From: Varroa destructor
Lineage: Eukaryota; Arthropoda; Arachnida; Mesostigmata; Varroidae
Direction: 5' to 3'
NCBI RefSeq assembly: GCF_002443255.2
Contig: NW_019211454.1
Coordinates: forward strand, 50,345,885 to 50,409,884
Length of the DNA stretch: 64,000 bases
Shown here: positions 27,601 through 40,082 of the stretch, in pieces
Numbering within the stretch: position 1 is the stretch's first letter
Layout of the letters: every line of letters begins with the position of its first letter
Program-made: the position numbers and the translations under genes
Notes under the pieces: generated by a model
Database searches by the model: none
What the model saw: only the letters and a program-made list of their open reading frames with translations
Told to the model about the DNA's origin: nothing

Positions 27601-30600
27601 GGGGAACTGGGAACAATGCACGTCATTACAATGTAGAGCTTCATTGCATCAACGCGTTACGCGTATGAGCCTCTGCTAAAGTCAGTGTGTCGACGCGCGT
27701 TTCCCCATTCGCAACGTTAGAAGACTGAGCTGAATCTCTTGAAGATTCATTTCCTATTGGCCAACTGTTTCGGCAAATCTTAAGTTTGACCTTTGATAGT
27801 TCTAGAGCAGGCGACTTTTCTTCGGTATCTTCTCACTGGTGGCGCCAAGAGGCTTTGCTTTAGAAAAAATGGCAGCGTTTTTTACTCACTGAACTAGGTT
27901 AGAGTTCTGTGTATCAATACGATTATGATCAGTGAATAAGATTAATCGTGATGTTTGATTACACTGGGGTAAACTATGACTGAAGTCTGCCTAAAGGAAT
28001 CATAGCATCCTGCCGTTAAGGAGGCGTGAACTACTTGAGAGTAAGTTGAAAAGTGGCCGCCGAAAATAAACTCTGTTCTAGAAGAAACCTTATCGCCAAG
28101 TGGTCGTAAAAATAGAGCTAAAAAAAGCTTGAGCTTCCGTTTTTAATATCGATGGATTTAATTGTAGGTCACTGGAGTTGAAGTACAATTGCTGACACCT
28201 GGTCCAACAGACGAGAATCGTCTACGATGAGCTTTAAGTTCATCGTAGACGATTAACTTTGGTTGCGTGTTTCATCAACACGGCATTCTGCATCTTCGTT
28301 CTGCTTTCAAGCTATCTTCTGCTAATAAGGGCGATGATGTTGGCAGCAGTACGAATTTTTCTAGCATTTGTAATATTATTACTTTTTTGAAATTATTATC
28401 ATTATCATAAACGTTATAATGATTAGTTTTAGCTTCTTTCTCTATGTTCTATGAACCTGCGTAACACCGAATTGGTCCAGTCAGTCATGCCTTCGTTTTT
28501 GTTGTTTTTTTTTTTATTTGCTAGCTACAATTTTCTGAGTCGTTTCTTATGCATAGCGCAATCATTATAAACGTACCCATGATAAATTAATTTATACATT
28601 TCGCTGAGTTTGTCGGAGCTGTTCGTCGCCACATAAATGCCGCTGGTGCTTTTAGTTTCCTCGTGAACCAAAATCTACATGTATGTTACGCTGCCAGCTA
28701 AAAGACGGGTCAGCCCAGTGAGTCAAGCAGTCACCTACTACCAACGCAAGGATCACAGTCACTTGACCCCGCTACCCAAATTCTTTAGCTTCCACAGCTG
28801 CTACGTTCTCTCGATTCTATCTTTATCTTTTTTTACTCTTTTCTTTTTTGTTTATTTCTACGTTCTATCACCGTATAACGATTCGGCGTGTGTTTGCGTG
28901 TGTGTGTGTGTGTGTGTTTGCGTGTGTGTGTGTGCTTTCTATTAATACTACATATCGTGGTCAGCCCGCTCTCAATGGTGGTCATAAAACGATGATGCTG
29001 CTGCTGCTACTGATGATGATGATGAAGATAAGAAGAACGGTAATGGGCTTTTATTTTTTTAGAGAGGACTGGGACACTTGGTAGATTGGTTAGTGGCGGG
29101 AGCGGCAGCTATGCTTGAATCGCTAGAATTAAAGAGAGAATTGAGACGACCAATCGTTGAGCGAAGATGGAAGAATGTTTTGCTGAACGTAGAATAGACA
29201 AAGGAAGCATTGAGACGTTGCCGCTATTATTCTCGGTATCTAAGATTCTGTTATACTGAACATCGAGTCCATTGAATAGTCTGGTTTTGTGGCGATTCGT
29301 TACCGAGAAGATTTAATCACCTAGCGATGTTTAAAATAATTTATGTTGTGAGAAAATACTTTTGCCTGTGAGATCTGGCCGAAAACGGAACGATTGACCC
29401 ATCGCTGTATATAAAACCTATACGAAAAATATTTGCGTTAATTGAGGTTACGTAGAGCCCGCCCATTTAATAAAAATAGATAAAATCATGCGGAAACCAA
29501 TGAAATACTATTGTAAGCTTGTTTATGTAGAAGTGACAAGAAAGGCATTCTCAGGTGCATGTTAACTGCATTCTAAATTTTCCCGACATTTTTTCGCATG
29601 AAACATGAGGTAGGTCGTGTCGCGTATATGGACGCAAATTTTATATATAACTTCTATTGAAACACTTCCCCAGTGTCTCTACTCCAAAAGATTCGGTAAA
29701 TATATATATATATATATATGTCATACATAACACGAGTGAAACAGTTCTCGGAAATGGGTGTCCTCATGTATATGCTTGCTAGAAATCTAATTAATATAAG
29801 TTTTCGTTTAATCAGGTGAGCAAGTCATAGTTTTCCGAGATTTATCAGAAGCGCTCTTGCCAGCTACCAATGGTACTTTACAATACAAAACACTACAATT
29901 TCCTATCAGAAACTGTCTATGTAAAATAACCGTATTTTCATTGCCATCGTGAGGCGACGCCATTCGCAGCAGCGAACGCACGGCAAAATGACCAAATCAG
30001 ATTGGCTGACCCCAAAATTTAATGATAGCAAACGAAAGCATTACGTACACTCTGTATAATGAGTTCTTGTTCCTTTTTATCCGTTTTAGTCTTTCCCTCA
30101 TACCGTACTCCCCTCTACACCCCTCACCCGAAAAATCCACAACACTTGATGTAGCCTTTAATCACATTTGGGCTTCTACGTGTGACACCCATTCGCAAAC
30201 ATATGCAACCCAAGCTGCGTGCTACAAGTCACGCTATCAAGAGAATCACATACTATTATAATAGTTGACGAAAGGCGTTCTTTAGCCTCTATATATCCAA
30301 CTAAATTTGTCGTGAGATAAGAAAATCACTGTCATAGTATTTATCTATGTGTGTTTATATAGTGCTCATTTGGTTACACTCGAAAACGTCTTAAGCAAAC
30401 CATGTAATAGGATGCAACAGTTGCAGAAGTGCGTGCAGAAGTGGAATAGCTGGTTCTAGGCCGATGCTGGCTTCACAGTGGCACGCGTCACCTCTGAACC
30501 ATTTTCATACTTTTTTTTTTTTTTTTGTTATTGCAATTAACATGTGTGCGTGCAGAGAGAAGGCCGAGCGAAAAAAAAATCACCCAGTGCGAATTTCGAC

Positions 30601-33600
30601 TATAGAAATAAAATATATAGAATATCCATATATATATATAGACGTTGATGATCTCTATTTATGCTAACTTCCGCAATTGATCTTTGGGAAATTGCCAAGT
30701 TATTTACGGCGTTTACGCACCACAGAAAAAATGACGGCGTCTTTGGTAATGATATTTGGTTTATATACTAGTATCCTTTTATTAGTATTTAGGAATAAGC
30801 CGTAGTTGCTGTTTATAAGATAGCTAAAAATGGAGATAATGGCACAGAACGCATCGAGTACAGGCAACGTCTTGTCGTGCAATATCAAACACAATGGAGG
30901 ATAAGCTTAATTTTAGAATGATCTTTAACAAAACCCTTATTGCGGATGGTGGAAAAACGATTTCTCTAGAACGCCGTAAAGAAAGCTCGAAAAAGCGAGT
31001 TTAATTTACACGTTTATCGCTTGTAGTAAAGTACAAGCAAAAAACTATTGCGCTACGAAATCATCCAAGTCAATTATATTATAGAATCGAATGGAAGGCA
31101 GTTTGTCCATATGCCCTGCGGATGTGGTCCCACCAGGTGAGATAGTGAGAAACGTTACGATAACGTTGAATGATGAAAAAAGTTTTTAAACGGAAAATTC
31201 ACACGCTATTTACATGCGGCATGGTATCTATTCCACAAATTCATGCATTTTTTACCGTTAGTAGTTAGTTTCCTTATTCCCTAATTAAAACTAAAATTGC
31301 TCATGTCATAGCAGGACCTCATTATCTTTATCCTGTCAGCACAATTAAGCTGCATTTTATAGCGTAATTTTCCTTGCGTAGGTGTTCGCTAAGAAGCGAT
31401 GTTCTACCTTGATTTGCATCTAGCCGGAAAACACTATATTGTTAAAAGCAAAGATTTTGCAAGTCGTCCATACTGTACCGTTTAAAAAAGCAACCGTTTA
31501 GAGAAGTCGTCGACTTCTTTCTTTCTATAACTATACGTGTATGAACACGGCGTCTTGGATGGCTACATTTTTAACTGAAAGCAACGAGGCCTCGTTGCTG
31601 CTGCTGCTGCTGTTTCAAGTCCCATATGCACGAGAAATTTTGTGTGAATGAAGAAAGCCATTTATATCTAATATATAAACAATAATTCATTAATCGTATT
31701 TGCTCGTGGTGACGAAAGTTCGCTGGCCGTTTCCTTGCCACTGTGTGCCAATGTGGTAGATTATCAGTTGGACCTTAAATTCTACCCAGACTAAATCCAT
31801 TTACCAAATTGTACCAGAATGTTGCCTGTGCCTCGGTGAACCTCTTCAGAAAAGATTGAATTACCAGCGCCCAATGGATAGTAGTGTGTCGTATTACCAA
31901 TTTTAATACAGTTTTTCCTTTGAAAAAAAACGAGACAACGGGTGCGAGCTGTAACGGACTGCCGGCCGATATACAAACTGAATAGGAAAACGTCCCATCC
32001 CCAAACTCGAATTCTGAGCAAAAAATCAGCGTCCGTTCAGATATCCAATGTCGAGACACGAGACTTTAATGAGATGCAACACTCCGACGTATGGACGGCA
32101 CTCGTTAAAATCGTTTACCTCGTTCTAACTGACCGAACGAACGCATACGGCCCATTTTATCGATCTTTCGATTTTATCGACGGAGCGATGTCGAACTAAG
32201 ACCTGGATTTGGACGTACGATGTGGGCTTTAGAGGGCTGCCTGAACAGAACTAGTTTGTAACAGCTGAGTCTTTAATTAGCGTCCCACCCGTCCAGCAGA
32301 TTTCTTTATGTACAGAGTGTATAAGCTAAATTTAGGTCCTATTAAATTGAATCGTATGCTCCGCAACAAAAAAAAATCTTATATTAACGACAGGGCCGTA
32401 GCTCGTTATATTGTGCGCGCAGTCCTATTGTATATTGTTTCTCTACTCTCGTATCTGTGATTCAGAATAGTTCATTAAAAACTTATCCATCAACTGGAAT
32501 AGAGGTCAGCATCACACAATCATCGTTATTTAAATAAAGATGCCTACCTTCAATTTTTTCTTTTATTATCTACACCGATCACCCAATGCATACAACAAGC
32601 TTCACTGCCTTCCCTTGGTAACAAACCAGGTTGGAGACCGAACATTTTCTACGCAAATGCGAGCACCTACTCGATGCGATGTACGTGAGACCTAATGGAG
32701 GAGCGGGATCCCAATACAACGCGACGATCGGAGGCTTCGCTGGCAGTGGGAGTGGCGTCCTCGGCGGTCGTCCGCTCTGCGATGCGGAAAGGAAAGCGAA
32801 AAGGCTGGCTGTCGCTAGGGATATTCATGGCCAGTGGGCTGTACTGATACAAGCGGGCAGATGGCCTCAGAAGGCGCACGTCACATTTTGCAGGTAGGCT
32901 CTATCGCCTGGCTTCTTTAAATCCTGGACTATAAACCAACCGATTAATGTGCCAAAAACATCAGATCTATAGCTAAGAGGATATCTGCAAGTACTCATAT
33001 TTCTGTGCTTACCGACCTTCATTTTATACTTAGTCGCATCGACAAATCCGACACGTACGCTAAATAAAACGGATATAAGCACACAAAGGTATAGGATATT
33101 ATCAAATTAAGCTGTTTATAATTCTCTTTTTTTTTTTTTTTAGCTTATACAGGTTTTCATGATGACTACATGCTGTAATACTTTAGATAACTGTTTAACA
33201 AATATGCTGTTCATCTACGTTTTTGCACACTATGTTTATATACGCGCCACTTGAGAAGAGGTGCATTCATCAGGTTCATTCAGCTTACAAGTTTAAAGCA
33301 TTTGTTATATTTTATATGAGTACATTTAATATGCAAGTAGACTACTGCAAACAGTTCTTCGAACATCGTTCTTTTCTAGGTAGGATTTAGGCCAAACGTC
33401 TGCCCTACTACGGAATATATTTGTGTGTAGACATATACGTGCTCTTACTATCCTTGGATCTGAGCCAAGATGTTTAATACTATTTCAAACATTTGGTGAG
33501 TGTACGGCAAATAGACCGCTACCGTTAATTTGACATTTACTTTGTGTATTTGCCGCTTGCTCTCTTCAAATCTTCTTTATCACCATAATTTTGTCAAGAA

Positions 33601-36600
33601 ACTCGGATCCGTGCCGTCATCTTTTTCAAGATTATCATGATATACACAATGTCGTTGATCAAAGTTCTCGTCCTAAGGGTGCTGTGTCCTTTATCGCGCT
33701 GAGTGTCTATGTATGTGTTGTAGGTCATTTATTTCTCTAGACACAGATGTCAATCCAGATCTTTTTGATAATTTATGTTGAGAATCCCCTGCTAAGTATA
33801 TGGGCGCCGAAACATGTCAATTAATTATGTTTTCTGTCAAAGCGATGTGTCGGATATAAGATGTGTCTACTCCCCAGGTGTTACATGCATCCACCTTTTC
33901 GGCCTACTTTTTTGAGGTGTTCCTTTTTCGTAACTAGTGTATATCCAACGTCATGACTCGGCATTGTTATGACTAACACAAATATAGTCCGCATAACGTC
34001 CTGTTCGCGATTTCTATCGTAATTGCCACTCTTGATCGTATGAACAAAGTTCCTTGTCGTTGTGCTAGCCTGAGGTCAACGCATCCCATACCTGAACGAC
34101 ATAAGTCGTCATTGACTCTGACACATCGACCATCAACACCTCTTCGTATCCTTCTTTTTCCGCTTTATTCTCATCATTGTGCCAGATTAATCAATTGCAG
34201 CATTTATAGTACTATTAGCGACATATTTCGCACGCGTAGAAACCGTTACGTCAGTCAGGACTAACAGTCCGCGGTATTTAACTTCTTTCTATAGCGACAG
34301 ACTTTGTCTATCTGGACTTATGTTTCTTCACCTTTCCTTGCCTATTAAGCAATGGGCCTCGTCTTTTTTTGGTCTGGTTGTGGCCTTCATCCATACGCAT
34401 TTCAGCCTGTGCCAGTGATTCATTCCCTTTATGGTCTATCAGAGTTTCCTATTTTATCATACGATTAACACAAGGCCTCCGACATCAAGCCATGACATCT
34501 CTAGCGCTCTGATGCTGGCCAGGTTTCATGCTTGTAAAACCAAACTCTTGCGCGCTCTGATTGAAATAGATAGCCTCTCTTCATTTGTAGCCCATCAAGT
34601 TTCGATCTTTCAGACATAGTAAAGTGATCTTAAAGAAATTGATTAATTTTTCCCTGCCTATTGCGGCCGTTACTAATATCTTTTTGTTTACGACAGCGAC
34701 AGCTGCTATTTGATTTCTTTCGTCACGTGCCACTACGATGGCCCACTTGATCACAAATTTGCCGAGTTATCGTATTGTCTTGTTATCATTTCTTTCTTAA
34801 AAATTCCACAATTTGATATACGGAATTAGTTGGCTATGATAAGTCTTTTCCAGACAAAATTGAAGAGTAAATGAATCGGCTGAGTGTAGTAACATCGAGG
34901 TTGACTTTGTTACACATGTTATGCCCAACGTAATACGACTTTAATGCGCATCTTCTTTACCCACTTCGATGAGGTTTCAATTATTCAGGCGGTTGCGTCC
35001 TTTAGTCCGCGAACTAAACAGACAACGCAACACATGGGAGACAGCCATAAGTTGGGCGGATCCGGGTGCTTTTCCATGTGTCCTTGCGTTTGGCTACAGT
35101 TGCTCCCCTTTCGTGTCCACTATCTACTATTTAGATATTCATAGAATTTCACTGTCTAATATCTTTCTCTCAGTTAGTTAGAGAAACTGTGGAGATCCAC
35201 GTTTTCCAACACGCAACGTAAAACAAATCACTAAATAGACATCGTTAGTAGGAATATTCCTTATCTTACACGTCTCGCATCTCCCTGTGTTATGATCAAT
35301 ATGTGTATATGATTCATATCCTACACAGTCAGCCAGTTACGAATTTTCATCTTACTCCCTACAGACCTGTGCTCTATGCAAATGTAAATACTCAACATTA
35401 TCATTCCTGGTATAGCTGTACCAGCAGGAGCAGTATTTGCGTGTCCTGTATAGAGTTTTTGCTTTTCAAAAGTTGCGGATACCTTGTGGAGATTGTCATC
35501 GCGTCAACTACATCCATATACTTAGATGTATCGACCTTCTGGAGCACTATGCCCACGACCTATAGTAACTCCGTAATGTCTTCTATGGCCAACGCGAAGC
35601 GAGCTTTAGGTCGCCGCTGTCATTTTTATATAACGCTTTTATTTATGGCACTATGGGTTTCTTATTGCTGCTTCTCTTGCGACTTTTTGAGCCGTCTATT
35701 TTTCACATAGACGCATGTATAAACGCTCGTACCCACCTAGCAAATTGTGTTCGTTAAGGTTTCTGCTAAGGCAATGAGCACATCATAATGTAACAAAGGG
35801 TGTTGTTACCCACTAAAGTAAGTGGACATTTGTTGGACAGAAAGGAAGGCTGTGAGTTGTCTGGATGTTGTACATCATCCACTGCAGTATTATCGTCGTT
35901 TTAACAATCTCAGCCTTAGTCGCATCTGTATCCGAGTAGAAACTTGAATGCGAGTATAGCAAGAATATATGTGCATTATTATATTTGTACATAAACAGAG
36001 CTTTAAATATTATGGGTCAATGGTAATCTTGGGAGAAACCTATTCAAGGGTAGAATTCGTTTGCGAGGAGCACGGGTGTAATGGTCTGTGATTTCAATCG
36101 TTGGGACCAGATTCAAACGAACAAGTTGCGGCTGTAATAACTATGCTAGTTACAATTTTAAAGTTACTTCGCTCGCTTTCACATTCTATCCTCTATGCTT
36201 TCATAAAATTTCGCTTAGAATATTTCCCCTACTCCAGGCGACTACGTAGTACTACGATACGAGGCTTACTGCGAGGCGTCAGTTAACGCCGTTTGACACC
36301 AGGGCGCGCAGCGACTACGATGCGTCCGCCACTCACAACCTGGACGCATCCTTCTAGCAACAGTAAAAGTAGTAATAATAGTTTTTATGCTGGTTTTACC
36401 TTTACCTCGATCTCTTTTCGCGTGCTTTTGCGGTCCTCCCGTTGAGACACGAATAAGCAGCGATGACAAGAATGGCCGCAGTCTAACCGAAAGCACCCTA
36501 CGATGCTACCACGGTATAAGAGACGTTTCTATGCAGATGTTCGCGTATCAATACGCAACGCGGAAACGAAATAGAATACCGTCCGAATCTGATCCCACTC

Positions 36601-39600
36601 ATGATGCGTTGCTTCACGGTGCTCCACGGTGCCAACTTTGCGTGCTAGCCTGTGATCGCGCGAGCCCCCCGCACAGACACCAGCGTCCCTAACCCAGCGA
36701 CTGCCAAACGAAAATTCATGGTCCTCGCGTTTTCTCGTTTCCATTCCCGATGGATGCGGTGCTCGTATTGGTGGTTCGAACTACGGTGGCGACGGCCACC
36801 AGCGGGGCGTCATCTAAGCAACGTTGCCGCTCACGAGCATCATCGCCGTCGTTTCAGTCGCTGCGATGATAATCATTGTTGGCGTCATTTCTCTCGTGAA
36901 TGCTGTAGGTGGCGCAGTTTCGCGCGGTTCAACCGCCGAATTGAAATTTAGCACTTACAAAATTCTTCAGATTCTTTATAAACTTCTTCGTCCGTCCACC
37001 CGTTACCTCATGCGTTCATTCGTCTATAACGCAGCTTCGCATTTTTTTCGACGACTCACCAGCTGAACAACAGCGGATTGCGAACACCGGCACCGGCAAT
37101 AACAACAACAAAAACAAAGGTAGCCAAGAACTCATGCCGTCGTGATGCACACATACAAATCGCATCATAGCAAGTTGCTACGATGTGTGGGTGTGTGATC
37201 GTGCTGCAATGGAAGCGCGTTTATTCCGCTGGGTTTGGGCATCAAGTGTAACCACGAGCAAATTTAACGTCCACTGTTGTCGTGGTCGTCGGTGTTTGAT
37301 AAAAGGCACTAATAGATCACGTTCACTCTTGCTTTCGCGTCCTCTTAGGTAGACAAGTAAAGTGTAGGCCGTTCTCTATTCTATCCGTGCTTGTCCAGAC
37401 GATCTAATCTGAAACAGAAAAAATAGACCGCAAGATTGAGAGCTTATCATATTGTTTCTAGCATCAGGCTATAGGATTACTTTCAAAAACTTGCCAGCAG
37501 AAAGGAACTTGAATTTGCCGGATTTCTTTGTAGTCTAGTCGTGTTCTGGGTTCCGACAATGTTCAACAGTAAAAAGCACGTTAGAGACTGTTGTGCAAGA
37601 CGAAGAGGACAGGAAACAGCTTAATGCATGTATATCCATTCTCTTTGCCGTTGTTAGCATCCGTAGGTGCATTTTTTTTTATTGGAAAATTCGTACAGGC
37701 TTAGAAGTCAGCAAATTAAGTGTAAAGACATCTTTATTATAGGGACACTAAAGATAGCGGAATGGAGACACACGGTCTCAGCAGGCATTTCCTGAAACAA
37801 ATATGTTGCATGACCGAGATCTTATCACTCTTCGGGATGAAGAAGCGGTCGGACAGAGTCGTGTGTCTGCGAGATTTCTTGTCATGCACAGTCCTTTTAT
37901 AAGTGACACCGAATTCTGCAAAACAGCTTTAAAAAAGTGACTCACAATGTCTATAAAACACCGCATTCTATACCTTCCTCGCTTTTCTGCCGTGCATCTT
38001 CCGACAACTTGCTTGACTTTCAGAACGAAGATCACACCGTCAACAACTGCCTAGTTGCATTAAACAACATGGAAATCATTATCCGTTGTTTTTACTTTTG
38101 GTGATCATTTCAGCTGTTGTCAATGTCAGATGATCCGATTTTAATGATCCCATGAGATACGAACAGTGCACACGGCAGGCTTGCTTTCAAAGGACAAAAA
38201 TATCTATGTCAGAGCGTCGAAAGGTTGTGTTTAGTCATTTCAGATCAAGATGAATAATAGGATTTCACTGAGAGATGCGTTTTTCTGGAGCCGGTCGCGA
38301 AATCGTTGTCGCCGGTCGTTGGTGTATATCCACTGACGTTGGACCACAGCACCGTCTGAAAGTAGCTATGTGTTTCGTTATGTTAATCGCTTCTGACGAC
38401 TATCCTGAATTTAAAGGGGAGGGAACGTTTCGATTTTTACGATAACGGGAGAGTGACGTTCTCGTAGCACGTAGAAACTCTAATCCAAACAGACGTGTCA
38501 ACGAAACCGGTCAGGCCGTTTTTGTCGTCAGTGGAGCCATGAAAGAACGACGCTTGGAAAAAAAAACCCCTTACAGGAGAGACAGCATTATCCGTATGAC
38601 ATGAAAGTGATAGACGTTTGCGGAACATCGTGAGCTCAGTCGTTTCACGGGCTTACCGAAACGTTTTAAACTAATACGAACGAAGTGAAGCTGGTCGTTA
38701 ATGTAAAATCTGTGAAACACGATGATTTCGTAGTTTGTATAAGGGATTCCTCGCCCGTTGAAGATAATTTCAATAGACTATATATGCTTCCGCCCGATTC
38801 GATCAGTTTGCTTGCCTTTGCATAAACGCACGTATTAGACGTTGTGTGTTGACGCGAAAACTTTGCTGCTAAGAAGTCTTTTAATGTTTAGACTGTTTCA
38901 ATAGAGTGGCTGACTCGCGAAGAAGTATAAGGGTATATACATATTACATAGGAAGTATAAAGTTAAGTTATATGTCATGAACGTTATTCATAAATCCACA
39001 ACCGTGAAACTTCGTTCGATTTAAATGCACGTCTTCAGGTTTAAAATTTTTGACATTTACAATCTTCGATTAGGTCTGCCTTGTGGATTCCGTTCGACGA
39101 CTTCGTTCCTGCATACCGATACATTTAGGTATTATACACCGCCTCATAAAATGATGGACATACGATCTTTTACGGCACAGGTAATATTCACTGCTAAATA
39201 TAACTATTTGTTGCTGGCCACATAGACCATTAGCTGGTCAGCAATTGTAACTGTGTATCAAACATAACTAGAGGCTCGTAGTGTGTCTCTGTAAACTCAA
39301 CACAAACTAATTGCTACCAGCTTTCTAAATAATGATTGCTCTTATCTTTACCTAAATCATATGTACCTGAAAATGAAAAAAAACTGGGCAGCGGCCCTTT
39401 GCACTTTCGATGTCCTAGTTCGACGCCTATCAGTTGGGCATTAAGTAAAGTGTTGAGCCCACATGCCCCTGCGAACAACAATAGCGGTCGAAATAATAGT
39501 GTATTTGGTGCGGTTGTCTTTCGTGCATCATCCGAGGTGGGCGCTGTGTTTAAACGTTAGGCTACCACTCTTGCATTGCGGCAAGTCCCTATGGAAGCCA

Positions 39601-40046
39601 AACTCTTATTCTGAGTAATTTGCTCACAATTCCGCTGAGCTCCCAGGGCTGAGATATTCTGGTACCACGAGACCGCAGAAGCCTTTTCAAAAGGAGATTT
39701 CGCTCAATCTATATACACGATATTAAGGTTAAGCAGAGTTATTAAATCTTGCCGACAATGGAGGAAGCGCGATGAAACTATACAATGAAGAGCGCACAGC
39801 AACAGGACCTATAGTAAATAAAGATCGACCACGACCTCGTTTATGTCCTGTATGTGGAGCTCTGCCCTACATGGTGTAACTAAAGGACTGCGAATCTGCT
39901 AAATAAACTCATCTACTGAATTTCTTGAGAGCCATGTGTTAATATGTAGCCGGACGAATTGTCAGTTCTCCAAATTTGCATACTGTAGACATTGTGATCC
40001 TTTGAGATACATGACCTTTATCCCAAATTAAAATCTATTAGTCAAG

Positions 40047-40082
<36 letters not shown>

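Larger units (their letters stand above)
24942..32629 (+). other. Intron 5 of the Spätzle-like gene
   Basis: Intron of about 7.7 kb with GT-AG ends. It contains a tRNA-like relic (25101-25162), a long hairpin (28216-28254), a GT repeat (28886-28934), an AT repeat (29700-29719), a T run near 30512-30526 and a perfect 20-bp palindrome (31580-31599). I see no supportable coding exon. Confidence 0.75.
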
